The position numbers and the translations under genes were made by a program. From assembly GCA_964550795.1 (NCBI GenBank), contig CAZKBH010000022.1, forward strand, positions 11,016 through 75,015: a stretch of 64,000 bases of DNA. The letters run 5' to 3'. Origin of the DNA: M3007 sp964550795. Lineage in GTDB: Bacteria; Bacteroidota; Bacteroidia; Chitinophagales; Saprospiraceae. Shown piece by piece: positions 1-8,843 of this stretch. Within the stretch, counting starts at the first letter, position 1; each line of letters starts with the position of its first letter. The notes under the pieces are model-generated. The model made no database searches. It had not been told where the DNA came from and saw nothing but the letters and a program-made list of their open reading frames with translations.

Positions 1-609
1 AATACTACCTCCTCCAACAATGTCGCCATTGGCTTTCGGGCAGCTGAATATTTCAACCACGGAGGGCAAAACACCTTCGTTGGATCCTACACGCAAGCCA
101 CCGCTACGTATTCCAACAGTACTGCTTTGGGATATCAAGGCAGTATCACTGCCAGCAATCAGGTCCGCGTGGGGAATGCCAACGTAACCAGCATCGGCGG
201 TTTTCAAAATTGGACCAATGTGTCGGACGCGCGCCTGAAAACTGATGTGAAGGCCGATGTGCCGGGTCTTGACTTTATCAACCGCCTACGCCCGGTCAGC
301 TATCAGCTCGACCGCAATAAAATACAGCAATCCCTCGGGCAAGAACCTGCGGAACGCGGATCAGTAGTGCAGCGCATTACGGGTTTCCTGGCACAAGAAG
401 TTGAGGCTGCTGCGAAGGAACAGGGCTTCGAGTTCAGCGGGGTGGATGCGCCCAAAAACGAGCAGGATTTTTATGGGCTGCGTTACGCGGAGTTCACCGT
501 GCCGCTCGTGAAGGCCGTACAGGAGATGGATGCTGAGAACAAGCAGTTGAAAGCCGCCCTGTCTGATCTGACTAAGCGTTTGGAGGCTTTAGAGGCTGCA
601 AAGAAATGA
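1..609 (+). CDS. Tail-fibre / peptidase S74-type C-terminal domain protein (5' end outside window)
   Basis: The frame is open from base 1, so the gene starts upstream; no start codon is claimed. The first ~50 visible residues are head-like repeats of the trimeric adhesin/tail-fibre kind (NNVAIGF, TFVGSYTQA, STALGYQG). Then comes the S74 intramolecular chaperone signature around SDARLKTDV and FINRLRPVSYQLD, followed by a coiled-coil tail rich in K, L and E. In the S74 family the domain helps trimerise fibrous proteins and may cut itself off. In Bacteroidota such proteins are usually cell-surface proteins, not phage parts; no phage gene is nearby. It lies 34 bp before the next gene on the same strand. 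Confidence 0.8.
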   Translation, partial: NTTSSNNVAIGFRAAEYFNHGGQNTFVGSYTQATATYSNSTALGYQGSITASNQVRVGNANVTSIGGFQNWTNVSDARLKTDVKADVPGLDFINRLRPVSYQLDRNKIQQSLGQEPAERGSVVQRITGFLAQEVEAAAKEQGFEFSGVDAPKNEQDFYGLRYAEFTVPLVKAVQEMDAENKQLKAALSDLTKRLEALEAAKK

Positions 610-643
610 AGCCACCGTCTTTTTACTCAGTTCTCTAAAATTA

Positions 644-1783
644 ATGAACATGCATAAGCTATTCCTCCCCTGGGCAATATTACTCTCCTTGTTACCAACC
701 ACTGCCTTTACGCAGGGCGGATTGTTGCTCGAAAACAACGTTTATATGGTCGCTTCCGGTTTGGTCAACATCGTGATTGAAAATGGAAAGTGGGAAAATG
801 CGTCAAGTATCTACCGTCCGGGGAAGAGCACCGTGAAATTCACTGGGGCTAGCTTGTACCAATCTGTCATTGGAGGCAGCTCTACGACTCAATTTCATCA
901 CCTTGAAGTGGCCAAAAGCAACTCCGACCTGAAATTTACCTCTGGCGCTGGAATACATGGCAAGGTGTATTTTACATCCGGCAAAATTAACCTTGATTCC
1001 CATAACTTAGTTTTACAATCAAATTCGGTTTTGGCGGGGGAAAACAACAATTCGCGTACTTATACCACTGCCACTGGATTTTGTAGAGGCTACTCTAATG
1101 GCTCGCTCGACAACCCTTTTAACTATGAAGCTTACAACTTGGGCATGCGCATAACTGCCACCGGCAACTTTGAGGGTCCCATCAATATAGAACGTAAGCA
1201 CACCGGCTTCGCGCTGCTAACTGGAATTAGCTTATTGAAAAATTGGAGCTTTTCGGCCGATAAGTTCCCCACTTCACAAAATGCCACACTGCGGTTCTAC
1301 TATTTCGATGCCGACCTAAATGGGTTGGATGAAAACACCCTCTCCATTTGGAAAAGCAACGACAACGGTGTCACTTGGGTGGACCTGGGTTTTTCCTCCC
1401 GCAACACATCCGCGAATTATGTGGAAAAATCAGGCATCAATAACATCATAGGTCTATGGACGCTCGGCAAATCAATCTTTCCATTCGGCTTGCCCGGCGA
1501 CGATCGCTCCGAGCCGCTCTATGCCTCGGCCATCGAAACGCCCTGGCAAATCAACCCTAACCCAGTGGCAGATCAGGCAAGGGTGAGCATCGTTGCCGAA
1601 CAAGCCGAAACACTGCGTCTGGAACTGTTCGATGCTAACGGGAAAACCGTCCTGATCCATCGCCGGGAACTGATACCCGGGGAAAACCAGTTCGTGATCG
1701 AGCTCCAAAACCTTACTCCGGGCACCTATTTTGCCCGCATTGCCGGCCGGAACGCCGCGACAATTCCGCTCATAAAATTGTAA
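644..1783 (+). CDS. Secreted protein with T9SS type A sorting domain, function unknown
   Basis: 379 aa. It has a signal peptide (residues ~1-23, hydrophobic WAILLSLLP, cut before Gln in FTQGG) and a C-terminal T9SS type A domain: NPNPVADQARVSI, LELFDANGK and GTYFARI in the last ~80 residues. The middle is beta-rich with no catalytic motif I recognise. T9SS cargo is exported across the outer membrane and either anchored or released. The gene sits 6 bp before the next cargo gene, so the two are probably co-transcribed. The start was chosen because the signal peptide follows at once. Confidence 0.8.
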   Translation: MNMHKLFLPWAILLSLLPTTAFTQGGLLLENNVYMVASGLVNIVIENGKWENASSIYRPGKSTVKFTGASLYQSVIGGSSTTQFHHLEVAKSNSDLKFTSGAGIHGKVYFTSGKINLDSHNLVLQSNSVLAGENNNSRTYTTATGFCRGYSNGSLDNPFNYEAYNLGMRITATGNFEGPINIERKHTGFALLTGISLLKNWSFSADKFPTSQNATLRFYYFDADLNGLDENTLSIWKSNDNGVTWVDLGFSSRNTSANYVEKSGINNIIGLWTLGKSIFPFGLPGDDRSEPLYASAIETPWQINPNPVADQARVSIVAEQAETLRLELFDANGKTVLIHRRELIPGENQFVIELQNLTPGTYFARIAGRNAATIPLIKL

Positions 1784-1789
1784 CAACAA

Positions 1790-2851
1790 ATGAACCGACA
1801 AACATTGGCGATACTCTTCGCTCTGACCTTCGGGGCAGCCCAGGCCCAATCCTGTCTGCCTGGCGGCATTACCTTCGTCTCGCAGGCTGAGGTGGATAAT
1901 TTCCCGCTCAACAACCCGGGCTGCAAGACCATCGAGGGAAATGTCTATGTCTTGGGCAGCAGCGTCCAAAACCTGAACGGCTTGAGCCAAATCGAGCACA
2001 TTGGCGGTGACCTGCTGATTAGCGACAACCCGCAACTCGCCAGTCTCGACGGACTGCCGAAACTCAAAACCATTGGCGGCGCTTGTCGGGTGCAGAACAA
2101 TCCCCTGCTGACTCATTTGGACGGGCTGGCGAACCTCTCTTGGGTGAAGGGCGACTTTTTCTACATCGGCAACAACATCTTGTTGGCCAACATCGAAGGT
2201 TTGGCGGAATTGGACAGCGTTTCGGGCATTTTCCAAGTATGGGGACATCCGGAATTGACCACGCTGAAAGGTTTAGGGCAATTACAACGGGTCAGCGATA
2301 AGCTGGCCGTGTTCAACAACGCCAAACTCGCCGTACTGGAGGGCCTCGACAGCCTAATCTATGTCGGTGGCGACCTGCGTTTGGAGAACAACCCACTATT
2401 GACGGATATCTCGTCTCTAAACCATCCGGTAACCATGCAGGGCGCCTTGGTCATTACGGACAACGCAGCCTTGAGCCATTGCGCGGTCAAATCCGTCTGC
2501 GATTACCTCGCAAATCCAGTCACTTTTGTGGCTATTTCAGATAATGGGAACAATTGCGCGTCGGTCCCGACCGTACAAACGGCCTGCCAAACCTTGGACA
2601 CTGAGTCTCCCTTTTCTGTGCAACTTTTGGTCTCACCGAATCCAGCCAGTCACACACTTCGCCTTCAGGGTATGCCCGCCTCGGATGCACGGATCAAGGT
2701 CTTTTCCAGCACCGGAATACTAATACTGGATGCCGATGTGGAGGCTGCGCAGGTTTTCCAATGGAACGTATCAGATTGGCCGATCGGACTTTATACGCTC
2801 CATTACCAAGGGGTACAAACCCTTGCGTTGCGCTTTTTGGTTGCTCGGTAG
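1790..2851 (+). CDS. Receptor L-domain / leucine-rich repeat-like T9SS protein
   Basis: 353 aa. A signal peptide ends at ~20 (AAQAQSC). Residues ~45-245 hold repeats of about 24 residues of the form GG(D/N)LxIxxNPxLxxLDGLxxL, as in DNPQLASLDGLPKL and NNPLLTHLDGLANL. This resembles the receptor L-domain or bacterial LRR solenoid used for binding proteins or glycans. The last ~75 residues are a T9SS type A domain (VSPNPASHTLRL, GLYTLHYQG). Probably surface-exposed and in an operon with the preceding cargo gene. The ligand cannot be told from sequence. Confidence 0.8.
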   Translation: MNRQTLAILFALTFGAAQAQSCLPGGITFVSQAEVDNFPLNNPGCKTIEGNVYVLGSSVQNLNGLSQIEHIGGDLLISDNPQLASLDGLPKLKTIGGACRVQNNPLLTHLDGLANLSWVKGDFFYIGNNILLANIEGLAELDSVSGIFQVWGHPELTTLKGLGQLQRVSDKLAVFNNAKLAVLEGLDSLIYVGGDLRLENNPLLTDISSLNHPVTMQGALVITDNAALSHCAVKSVCDYLANPVTFVAISDNGNNCASVPTVQTACQTLDTESPFSVQLLVSPNPASHTLRLQGMPASDARIKVFSSTGILILDADVEAAQVFQWNVSDWPIGLYTLHYQGVQTLALRFLVAR

Positions 2852-2932
2852 AGCGGCGGGTTTGTAGGATTTATTGGAGATTTGCAGCCAGACCCAATTC
2901 GGGAATATGGCTTTCAACCAATTCAATTATAA

Positions 2933-3120
2933 GCGTTTAACCGCCGAACCGCCCGCACGGAAGTCATGTTCCATGCGGGCGGTCTTGCGTACCTCTACCT
3001 GTGTACGGAATCCACCACCTGTTCAATGTCGTTACCGGACCAGAGGACTCGGCACACGCAGTCCTCATCCGCGCCATCGAACCCCTCGAAGGGCTTGATC
3101 TCATGCGCAAATGGCGTAAT
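2933..3120 (+). pseudogene. Remnant of a 3-methyladenine DNA glycosylase gene (frameshifted, both ends missing)
   Basis: One frame from 2933 reads AFNRRTARTEVMFHAGG then AYLYLC; the next frame from 3004 reads YGIHHLFNVVTGPE then AHAVLIRAIEPLEG. Together these match the core of the Mpg/AAG-type 3-methyladenine DNA glycosylase (NRRTxRTEVMF, LCYGIHxxFNVVT). The frames differ by one base at about 3001-3004. A stop lies just upstream at 2930, and the family's N- and C-terminal parts are absent. I judge it a decayed remnant, not a sequencing error, because the ends are missing as well. Confidence 0.72.
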
Positions 3121-3251
3121 ATAAAGGGAATGGCCGCAGGCCTACACATTGGGGTAGGGTATGCAGGGAAATGCGCGGTCTGGCCTTGGCGGTTCGGGCT
3201 TAAAAATCCCGATTTTAAATCCCCTAAGTAGTTGATAATGAATGTTTTTTG

Positions 3252-3332
3252 AATATTTATCGTAAAATTGCGATAAATATTTAAGCAAACACTTGTCTCT
3301 TTCAAGATTCATCGTACTTTTGCGATGGAATT
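3252..3332 (+). promoter_or_regulatory. arsR promoter with two palindromic ArsR-type operators
   Basis: Site 1 has perfect 11-bp arms (3252-3262 and 3271-3281, AATATTTATCG / CGATAAATATT) with an 8-bp spacer. Site 2 (3305-3332) keeps the inner ATCG/CGAT core with the same 8-bp spacer, TACTTTTG. That spacer (3315-3322) is itself a perfect Bacteroidota -7 box, with TTG at 3293-3295 exactly 19 bp upstream. A repressor on site 2 would cover the -7 box, and site 1 lies just upstream of the -33 element. Seen directly: palindromes and boxes. Inferred: ArsR as the binding protein. Confidence 0.75.
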
Positions 3333-3346
3333 TAGCAAACAACTTT

Positions 3347-3673
3347 ATGGCTACCCACAAAAAAGAAGCTTTTGAGCAGGACGAACAAGATCTGGCAGAA
3401 CTCGCCAAAGCGCTCGCGCATCCGGCTCGAATTGCCATTTTAAAAGAACTCGCCAAGCGAAATACCTGCATCTGCGGCGAAATCGTGGAGGTGCTGCCCT
3501 TGGCACAAAGCACCGTGTCGCAGCACCTGAAAGAACTGCAGCAAGCCGGGCTGATTCAAGGCACCGTGGATGGCGTAAAGTCCTGTTACTGCATCAACCG
3601 CGAAACCTTTCAAAAATTCGAGACGATGCTAAAGTCCTTTTTTGTGAGTACCTCCAACCAGCAGTGCTGCTGA
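3347..3673 (+). CDS. arsR: ArsR-family metalloregulator
   Basis: 108 aa winged-helix repressor. The DNA-binding core is at residues ~15-85 (AKALAHPARIAILKEL, STVSQHLKELQQAGL). Cys41 and Cys43 (TCICGE) sit at the start of the helix that in ArsR/SmtB sensors carries the As(III) thiolates; a further CxC (SCYC) and a terminal Cys pair (QQCC) could take part. The start at 3347 (MATHKK) was chosen because it follows the promoter and operators; an earlier in-frame start would lie inside the promoter. It leads arsM by 53 bp. On binding arsenite it should release the two operators upstream. Confidence 0.9.
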   Translation: MATHKKEAFEQDEQDLAELAKALAHPARIAILKELAKRNTCICGEIVEVLPLAQSTVSQHLKELQQAGLIQGTVDGVKSCYCINRETFQKFETMLKSFFVSTSNQQCC

Positions 3674-3726
3674 TCCCCCTAAACCCTAAACATTCTCAAC
3701 CCCTCAACTCCCTCAACATTCAAGCT

Positions 3727-4638
3727 ATGCATACCGCAGAACAACTCAAAACAGTCGTCCGGGAAAAATACTCGGAAATCGCCTTACAAGACAAAGGCAT
3801 CAATGAAGCCTCTTGTTGCGGCGTCGGCACACCCGGCACGTACACGATTATGGCGGATTCTTACACCGAGCTCGAAGGCTACAATCCCGATGCCGATTTG
3901 GGACTTGGCTGCGGCCTACCCACCCAATTCGCTCAAATTCAAGCCGGTGATACCGTGCTCGACCTCGGTTCCGGTGCTGGCAACGACGCCTTCATCGCTC
4001 GGGCCGAAACGGGCGCAAGCGGCAAAGTCATTGGCGTGGATTTCACCCCAACCATGATTCGCCGTGCCCGTGAAAATGCCGAGAAATTGAACTTCCACAA
4101 CGTCGAATTCCGTCAGGGCGACATCGAAGAATTGCCCGTTTCGGACCACTCTGTGGATGTCGTGGTGAGCAATTGTGTGCTCAACCTCGTGCCAGACAAA
4201 CCCAAAGTTTTTAATGAAATCATGCGCGTACTCCGCCCCGGCGGGCATTTCAGCATCTCCGATGTGGTGCTGATGGGTGAATTACCCGATGCGCTGCGCA
4301 ATGCCGCCGAGATGTACGCAGGCTGCGTGTCCGGGGCTATCCAGAAGGAAGAATACCTTGACATCATTCGCCAGGCGGGTTTTGAAAACCTGAGTGTCCA
4401 GAAGCAAAAACCCATCCTCATCCCCGATGAAATCCTTTTGGAGTATCTCTCTACGGAAGAACTCAAAGCATTTGCGGAATCCAAAACCGGAATCATCAGC
4501 GTCACGGTTTATGCCGAAAAACCCGGCGGCGATCCAGCAAACAAGACCATTCGGGCCGAAAAAAGCAAGCTTGAAATGCGCAATCTGGCATCCGAGGCGG
4601 GTAAAGCAAGTTGTACGCCGGGGGGTGGGTGTTGTTGA
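3727..4638 (+). CDS. arsM: Arsenite S-adenosylmethionine methyltransferase
   Basis: 303 aa. It methylates As(III) with SAM. Motif I is at 77-86 (VLDLGSGAGN). The Cys set expected for ArsM is present: Cys30/31 (ASCCGVG), Cys62 (GLGCGLP), Cys150 (SNCVLNLVP) and Cys200 (YAGCVSGA). The C-terminus is a Cys-rich tail (CTPGGGCC), seen in many bacterial ArsM proteins and possibly metal-loading. The start at 3727 gives MHTAEQLK, the usual N-terminus; upstream in-frame sequence is not conserved-looking. It is followed by a strong terminator, so arsR-arsM is probably one transcript. Confidence 0.93.
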   Translation: MHTAEQLKTVVREKYSEIALQDKGINEASCCGVGTPGTYTIMADSYTELEGYNPDADLGLGCGLPTQFAQIQAGDTVLDLGSGAGNDAFIARAETGASGKVIGVDFTPTMIRRARENAEKLNFHNVEFRQGDIEELPVSDHSVDVVVSNCVLNLVPDKPKVFNEIMRVLRPGGHFSISDVVLMGELPDALRNAAEMYAGCVSGAIQKEEYLDIIRQAGFENLSVQKQKPILIPDEILLEYLSTEELKAFAESKTGIISVTVYAEKPGGDPANKTIRAEKSKLEMRNLASEAGKASCTPGGGCC

Positions 4639-4650
4639 TAAGTCCATTGG

Positions 4651-4695
4651 AGACCTATAAGGTTTTTTTCAAACCTTATAGGTCTTAATTTTTTA
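4651..4695 (+). terminator. Intrinsic terminator of arsR-arsM
   Basis: A perfect 15-bp stem (4651-4665 with 4671-4685), a 5-base loop TTTTC, then TAATTTTTT. It starts 13 bp after the arsM stop. Confidence 0.88.
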
Positions 4696-4784
4696 GTTTG
4701 ATGCGAGCTTGCGCGAATGGTGAAAGTGGATTTCAATGAATTGCGCACTGGCTATCAACATTGTTTCAATACAGCACAGTTCCA

Positions 4785-4920
4785 GGCTTTGTCATCTTGA
4801 CGAGACCCGTCCGCATCAAGTGCGCTTTATCCGAGTGCGTGTACTTGCCGGTACGCATAAAGCGAATACTCGGGGTACGCGCACTTGATGCGGACGGGTC
4901 TCGCCAAGATGACAAGGCTT
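4785..4920. repeat. Long palindromic element, family 1, copy 1
   Basis: Inverted arms of ~41 bp: 4785-4825 and 4879-4920 (core GACCCGTCCGCATCAAGTGC and its complement) with two or so mismatches, around a ~53-bp centre that can fold further (CCGAGT/ACTCGG). A second member is at 14155-14302. Both start with a GTCATCYTG-type outer arm. It fills the gap between the arsM terminator and the TonB receptor gene. No coding content is supported. Confidence 0.8.
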
Positions 4921-4978
4921 GGTCGCTCGAAAATTCAAAAAAACGGAATGACTAACCATTGATAATCAACATTCTACC

Positions 4979-7252
4979 ATGTCATTTTATACAAAAATCC
5001 TGTTTGCACCCCTCCTGCTCCTTTTTTTTAGCCAAAATCTAAACGCGCAGACCTTTTATGGTCAGGTAACGGATATCAAGGAATTGCCGCTCCCAGGCGC
5101 TACAGTCGTCTGGACGGGCACGTCCATTGGAGCTCGTGCAGACGAAAACGGGGAGTTTGCGCTGCCTTTTCCACAGGATACGGCTGCAAAACCGCTGCGT
5201 TTGTCGGCTATTTTTGGTGGTGCCCGCGACACGTTCGAGATAGATGATTTGAGCAGTTATTGGACCTTATCTATGTCCGCCGACGTGACCTTGCAAGAAG
5301 TAACCGTGCGCGACGAAGTAACGGGAGCGTTCATTTCCGTGCTGCAACCGATTAAAACCGAAATCATCAACCGGGCGGAACTGCGTAAAGCCGCCTGCTG
5401 CGACCTCGCGGGCTGTTTTGAAACCCAAAGTACCGTTCAACCTACCACCACTAATATCCTGACCAACGCCAAAGAACTACGCATCCTTGGACTGAGCGGG
5501 GTGTACAATCAAGTGCTGGTAGATGGTTTGCCGACTATCCAGGGGCTGACTTATACCTACGGGACGGGCACAATTCCGGGCAGTATGTTGGAAAATATTT
5601 GGGTAGTGAAAGGTGCAAATTCTGTGCTGCAAGGCTACGAAGGCATGGTTGGCCAGATTACGGTTTTCCCCCGGGAAGGCGGAACTGCCGAGCCCGTTAC
5701 GGCCGATATTCTGGTAAACAGTTTTGGCGAAAAACACCTGAATGCCGCATTGGCCACGAAAAAAACAAAATGGACCAATTATCTGGCGCTCCACGCCTCC
5801 CTTCCCGGCGGCAAATGGGATCGCGACGACGATACCTTTCTTGATTTGCCGCGCCTTACCCGCTATTCCGTGTATAACAAATGGCGCTATCGGAAAGAAA
5901 ATGAAAACGGGCTAAGCGCCTTCATTGGAGCAAGATATGTGCACGAAGAGCGCATTGGCGGACAAGAAAATTTTGATCCAAAAACCGATGAAGGAACCAT
6001 CCGCGCTTACGGCCAAACCGTGCGTTTCCAGCAACCCGAAATTTTCAGCAAAACGGGCTGGCGCTTTGATGCCAACAACAAAATTTCTTTGCTTGCATCG
6101 TTTGTGGGCCAGGATCAAAACTCCTGGTTTGGTCTCACGCAATACGCTGCAAATCAACGCCATGCCTACGCTAACTTGCAATACGAACTTTATTGGGGCA
6201 AAAACAAGCTGCAAGATTTGAAGGCCGGCCTCAGTTTCCGGCATTTTATATTGGATGAAACGGTGGGTTTTTCTCCGGCAGATACCCTTGGGCGGAGTTT
6301 TGCCGGCAATTACCGCCGGGAAGAAAACATCCCGGGTTTGTTTGCCGAAAATACCTTTCATTTCAAAGACGAACGTTGGGTTTGGGTGGCAGGCATTCGA
6401 GCAGATCGGCACAATGCCTTTGGTTGGTATGCTACGCCGCGCACGATGTTGCGCTTCAATCCAACACCCAATCTCGATTTGCGCGGAAGCATCGGAACGG
6501 GTTGGCGCACGGTCAATCTTTTCCCCGAAAATATTGCGCTGTTGGTCGGCAGCCGAGATATGGTTTTTGCCGAAGCGCTGCGTCCCGAACGCGCCTTGAA
6601 TGCAGGTTTGAACGCCACGCGCCGTTTTAAAATCGGCAAAGCGAGCATGACCGCTACCGCCGATCTTTACCATACACGGTTCCAGAATCAGTTTTTCCCG
6701 GATTTCGACAGCGACCCAAACAAGGCCATAATTGCCAATTTTACAGGCCTTTCGCGCAGTAACGGGTTGCAACTTGAACTCAGCGCAGCTTGGAGCCGCC
6801 GCTTTGAACTGCGTGCGGCCTACAATTTCCTCGATGTTTTTCGGCATGAAAACGGCGAAAAAGTCTTGCTGCCCTTCAATGCGCGCCACAAAGTGCTGGG
6901 TGTAGCCACCTTCCGAACGCCCGGCGAGCGCTGGCAATTCGATGCCAACCTGCACTGGTATGGTCAGCAACGTTTGCCTGATACCCGACTCAATCCTGAA
7001 AACCTGCGCAGACCAGATTTTTCCGAGGCGTTCTCGATGGCGGGGGTACAGGTGCGTCGTGCCCTGCGCCGTTTCGACTTGTTTGCGGGCTGCGAAAACC
7101 TGTTTGATTTCCGGCAGCGTCGCCCTATTTTGGGTTGGGAGCAGCCCTTTGCGCGGGGTTTTGACCCCTCGTTTGCCTGGGGACCCACGCGGGGTCGGGA
7201 GTTTTATGTTGGTTTCAACTTTAAAATTGAACGAAAAAATGAACAGAACTGA
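4979..7252 (+). CDS. TonB-dependent outer-membrane receptor in the arsenic island
   Basis: 757 aa. A signal peptide ends at ~23 (LNAQ). A carboxypeptidase-D-like regulatory domain follows (~25-110, GQVTDIKELPLPGATV, DENGEFALPF), then the plug (~115-235, KELRILGLSGVYNQVLVDGL, GSMLENIWVVKGANS) and the 22-strand-type barrel to the end. A Cys-rich patch near residue 140 (KAACCDLAGCFET) marks a subfamily of Bacteroidota receptors often near metal genes; whether these Cys bind a ligand is unknown. The substrate is not predictable. The 14-bp overlap with the DinB-like gene indicates translational coupling. It could serve iron, copper or another chelate, not arsenic. Confidence 0.88.
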   Translation: MSFYTKILFAPLLLLFFSQNLNAQTFYGQVTDIKELPLPGATVVWTGTSIGARADENGEFALPFPQDTAAKPLRLSAIFGGARDTFEIDDLSSYWTLSMSADVTLQEVTVRDEVTGAFISVLQPIKTEIINRAELRKAACCDLAGCFETQSTVQPTTTNILTNAKELRILGLSGVYNQVLVDGLPTIQGLTYTYGTGTIPGSMLENIWVVKGANSVLQGYEGMVGQITVFPREGGTAEPVTADILVNSFGEKHLNAALATKKTKWTNYLALHASLPGGKWDRDDDTFLDLPRLTRYSVYNKWRYRKENENGLSAFIGARYVHEERIGGQENFDPKTDEGTIRAYGQTVRFQQPEIFSKTGWRFDANNKISLLASFVGQDQNSWFGLTQYAANQRHAYANLQYELYWGKNKLQDLKAGLSFRHFILDETVGFSPADTLGRSFAGNYRREENIPGLFAENTFHFKDERWVWVAGIRADRHNAFGWYATPRTMLRFNPTPNLDLRGSIGTGWRTVNLFPENIALLVGSRDMVFAEALRPERALNAGLNATRRFKIGKASMTATADLYHTRFQNQFFPDFDSDPNKAIIANFTGLSRSNGLQLELSAAWSRRFELRAAYNFLDVFRHENGEKVLLPFNARHKVLGVATFRTPGERWQFDANLHWYGQQRLPDTRLNPENLRRPDFSEAFSMAGVQVRRALRRFDLFAGCENLFDFRQRRPILGWEQPFARGFDPSFAWGPTRGREFYVGFNFKIERKNEQN

Positions 7253-7712
7253 ACTACTGCTTTCCATTTGGGAAGAGGGCCGCACTCGGCTGACCAATCA
7301 GTTGGCTGGAATCAATCCGGCAGATTTGACTCGCCGCTTGCACCCCAATTCTAATACCTTGGGCTGGATCCTGCGACACGTTGGCGAAGTGGAATTGTTG
7401 TTTGCCAAAAACGTGTTTGGAGAACCGATTGAGGTGCGCGCCTCTACTGTGGGGCCAACGGTGAAAGACAGTGGACGGTTTACGGAATTGGAGCCACTTC
7501 TGGCACATCTGGAGGAGGCCCACCAGTCGCTGCGCTCGGCATTTGCGCGACAAAGTGCGGAAGATTGGGAGGCATATATTGAGACCAAAGAATTTGGCCG
7601 CAAAACAAAAGCCGAGGCATTGGCCAGAGTCAGCACACACACGGCCTGGCATAGTGGACAGATTGTGTTGATATTGAAGTACGGAAGGGAGGAGATTGAT
7701 TCGATTATTTGA
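7239..7712 (+). CDS. DinB/YfiT-like putative metal-dependent thiol transferase
   Basis: 157 aa, the usual size for the DinB four-helix fold. The three expected metal ligands are visible: His47 (LRHVGE), His134 and His138 (THTAWHSGQ). The family includes bacillithiol and mycothiol S-transferases, and some Bacteroidota make bacillithiol-type thiols, so a thiol-conjugation or detoxification role fits the arsenic context; this is inference. The start at 7239 lies inside the end of the TonB receptor gene (14-bp overlap, other frame). 81 bp separate it from the arsenite efflux gene. Confidence 0.82.
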   Translation: MNRTELLLSIWEEGRTRLTNQLAGINPADLTRRLHPNSNTLGWILRHVGEVELLFAKNVFGEPIEVRASTVGPTVKDSGRFTELEPLLAHLEEAHQSLRSAFARQSAEDWEAYIETKEFGRKTKAEALARVSTHTAWHSGQIVLILKYGREEIDSII

Positions 7713-7793
7713 TTATTTGATTGATTCGATTGTTTACCCGCCATAGCTTTAGTGAAGGCGGGAAATATTGCAGCGTTCAAAATCAACAATTAT

Positions 7794-8843
7794 ATGAACA
7801 AAACGGATACCACAACCCCCAAACGGCTCGGTTTTTTAGACCGTTACCTTACCCTATGGATTTTTGCAGCCATGTTTATTGGCGTAGGCATGGGGTATTT
7901 TGTGCCCGGTACCGCCGACTTTATCAATCAATTCCAGATGGGCACCACGAACATTCCCATTGCCATTGGTTTGATCCTGATGATGTACCCGCCGCTGGCG
8001 AAGGTGAAGTATGAGGAATTGTCCAAAGTGTTCCAAAACAAGCGCGTTTTGGGACTTTCCCTGGTGCAAAACTGGCTGATTGGTCCTGCGCTGATGTTTA
8101 TTTTAGCCATTGTTTTTTTGCAGGATAAGCCGGAATACATGGTCGGACTGATTATGATTGGCATTGCTCGCTGCATTGCCATGGTCATTGTCTGGAACGA
8201 TCTGGCCAAGGGGGATAATGAATATGTGGCAGGCTTGGTGGCGCTCAACAGTGTTTTTCAGGTGCTTTTTTACAGCGTATATGCCTGGTTTTTTGTCACC
8301 ATTTTGCCGCCTTTGTTTGGCATAAAAGGTATGGAAGTGAACGTCAGTATTGGGCAGATTGCGGAAAGTGTGTTTATCTATTTGGGCATTCCGTTTATCG
8401 CGGGCATGATTACGCGCTATACCTTGTTAAAAAGTAAAGGCAAGCAATGGTACGAGCAAGTGTTTATTCCCAAAATCAGCCCGATTACGCTTATTTCGCT
8501 GTTGTTCACGATTGTGGTGATGTTCAGTTATAAGGGAAATTTGATTGTACAAATCCCCATGGATGTGGTACGGATTGCGATTCCATTGGTCTTCTACTTC
8601 GTCATCATGTTTTTCAGTGCTTTTTTCCTGGCCAAACGTGCGGGGGTAGATTATGCCAAAAGTACCTCTCTGGCTTTCACGGCTGCAGGCAACAATTTTG
8701 AACTGGGCATTGCCGTAGCGATTGCCGTATTCGGCATCAATTCCGGGGTAGCATTTGCGGCAGTGATTGGTCCCCTCATTGAGGTTCCGGTGCTGATATT
8801 ATTGGTTAATGTGGCATTGAAACAACAAAAGCATTTCAAATAA
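7794..8843 (+). CDS. acr3: ACR3-family arsenite efflux permease
   Basis: 349 aa with about ten membrane segments. It expels arsenite across the inner membrane by cation exchange. The family signature is clear: Cys127 in GIARCIAMVIVWN, the LMMYPPLAKVKYE loop, and AAGNNFELGIAVAIA near residue 300. The start at 7794 (MNKTDT) was chosen over an upstream in-frame start in repetitive DNA. It follows the DinB-like gene in the same direction. No arsenate reductase gene is present in the window, so reduction must be encoded elsewhere or the cell meets mainly As(III). Confidence 0.93.
   Translation: MNKTDTTTPKRLGFLDRYLTLWIFAAMFIGVGMGYFVPGTADFINQFQMGTTNIPIAIGLILMMYPPLAKVKYEELSKVFQNKRVLGLSLVQNWLIGPALMFILAIVFLQDKPEYMVGLIMIGIARCIAMVIVWNDLAKGDNEYVAGLVALNSVFQVLFYSVYAWFFVTILPPLFGIKGMEVNVSIGQIAESVFIYLGIPFIAGMITRYTLLKSKGKQWYEQVFIPKISPITLISLLFTIVVMFSYKGNLIVQIPMDVVRIAIPLVFYFVIMFFSAFFLAKRAGVDYAKSTSLAFTAAGNNFELGIAVAIAVFGINSGVAFAAVIGPLIEVPVLILLVNVALKQQKHFK

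Noticed and set aside
1..609. Prophage tail fibre
   Set aside because: S74-type proteins are common non-phage surface proteins in Bacteroidota, and no phage gene follows.
3121..3231. Continuation of the DNA glycosylase remnant
   Set aside because: Residues after the EPLEG-containing part do not resemble the family.
5912..7297. 461-codon open frame antisense to the TonB receptor gene
   Set aside because: It is a shadow of the receptor, which has a full domain match on the plus strand.
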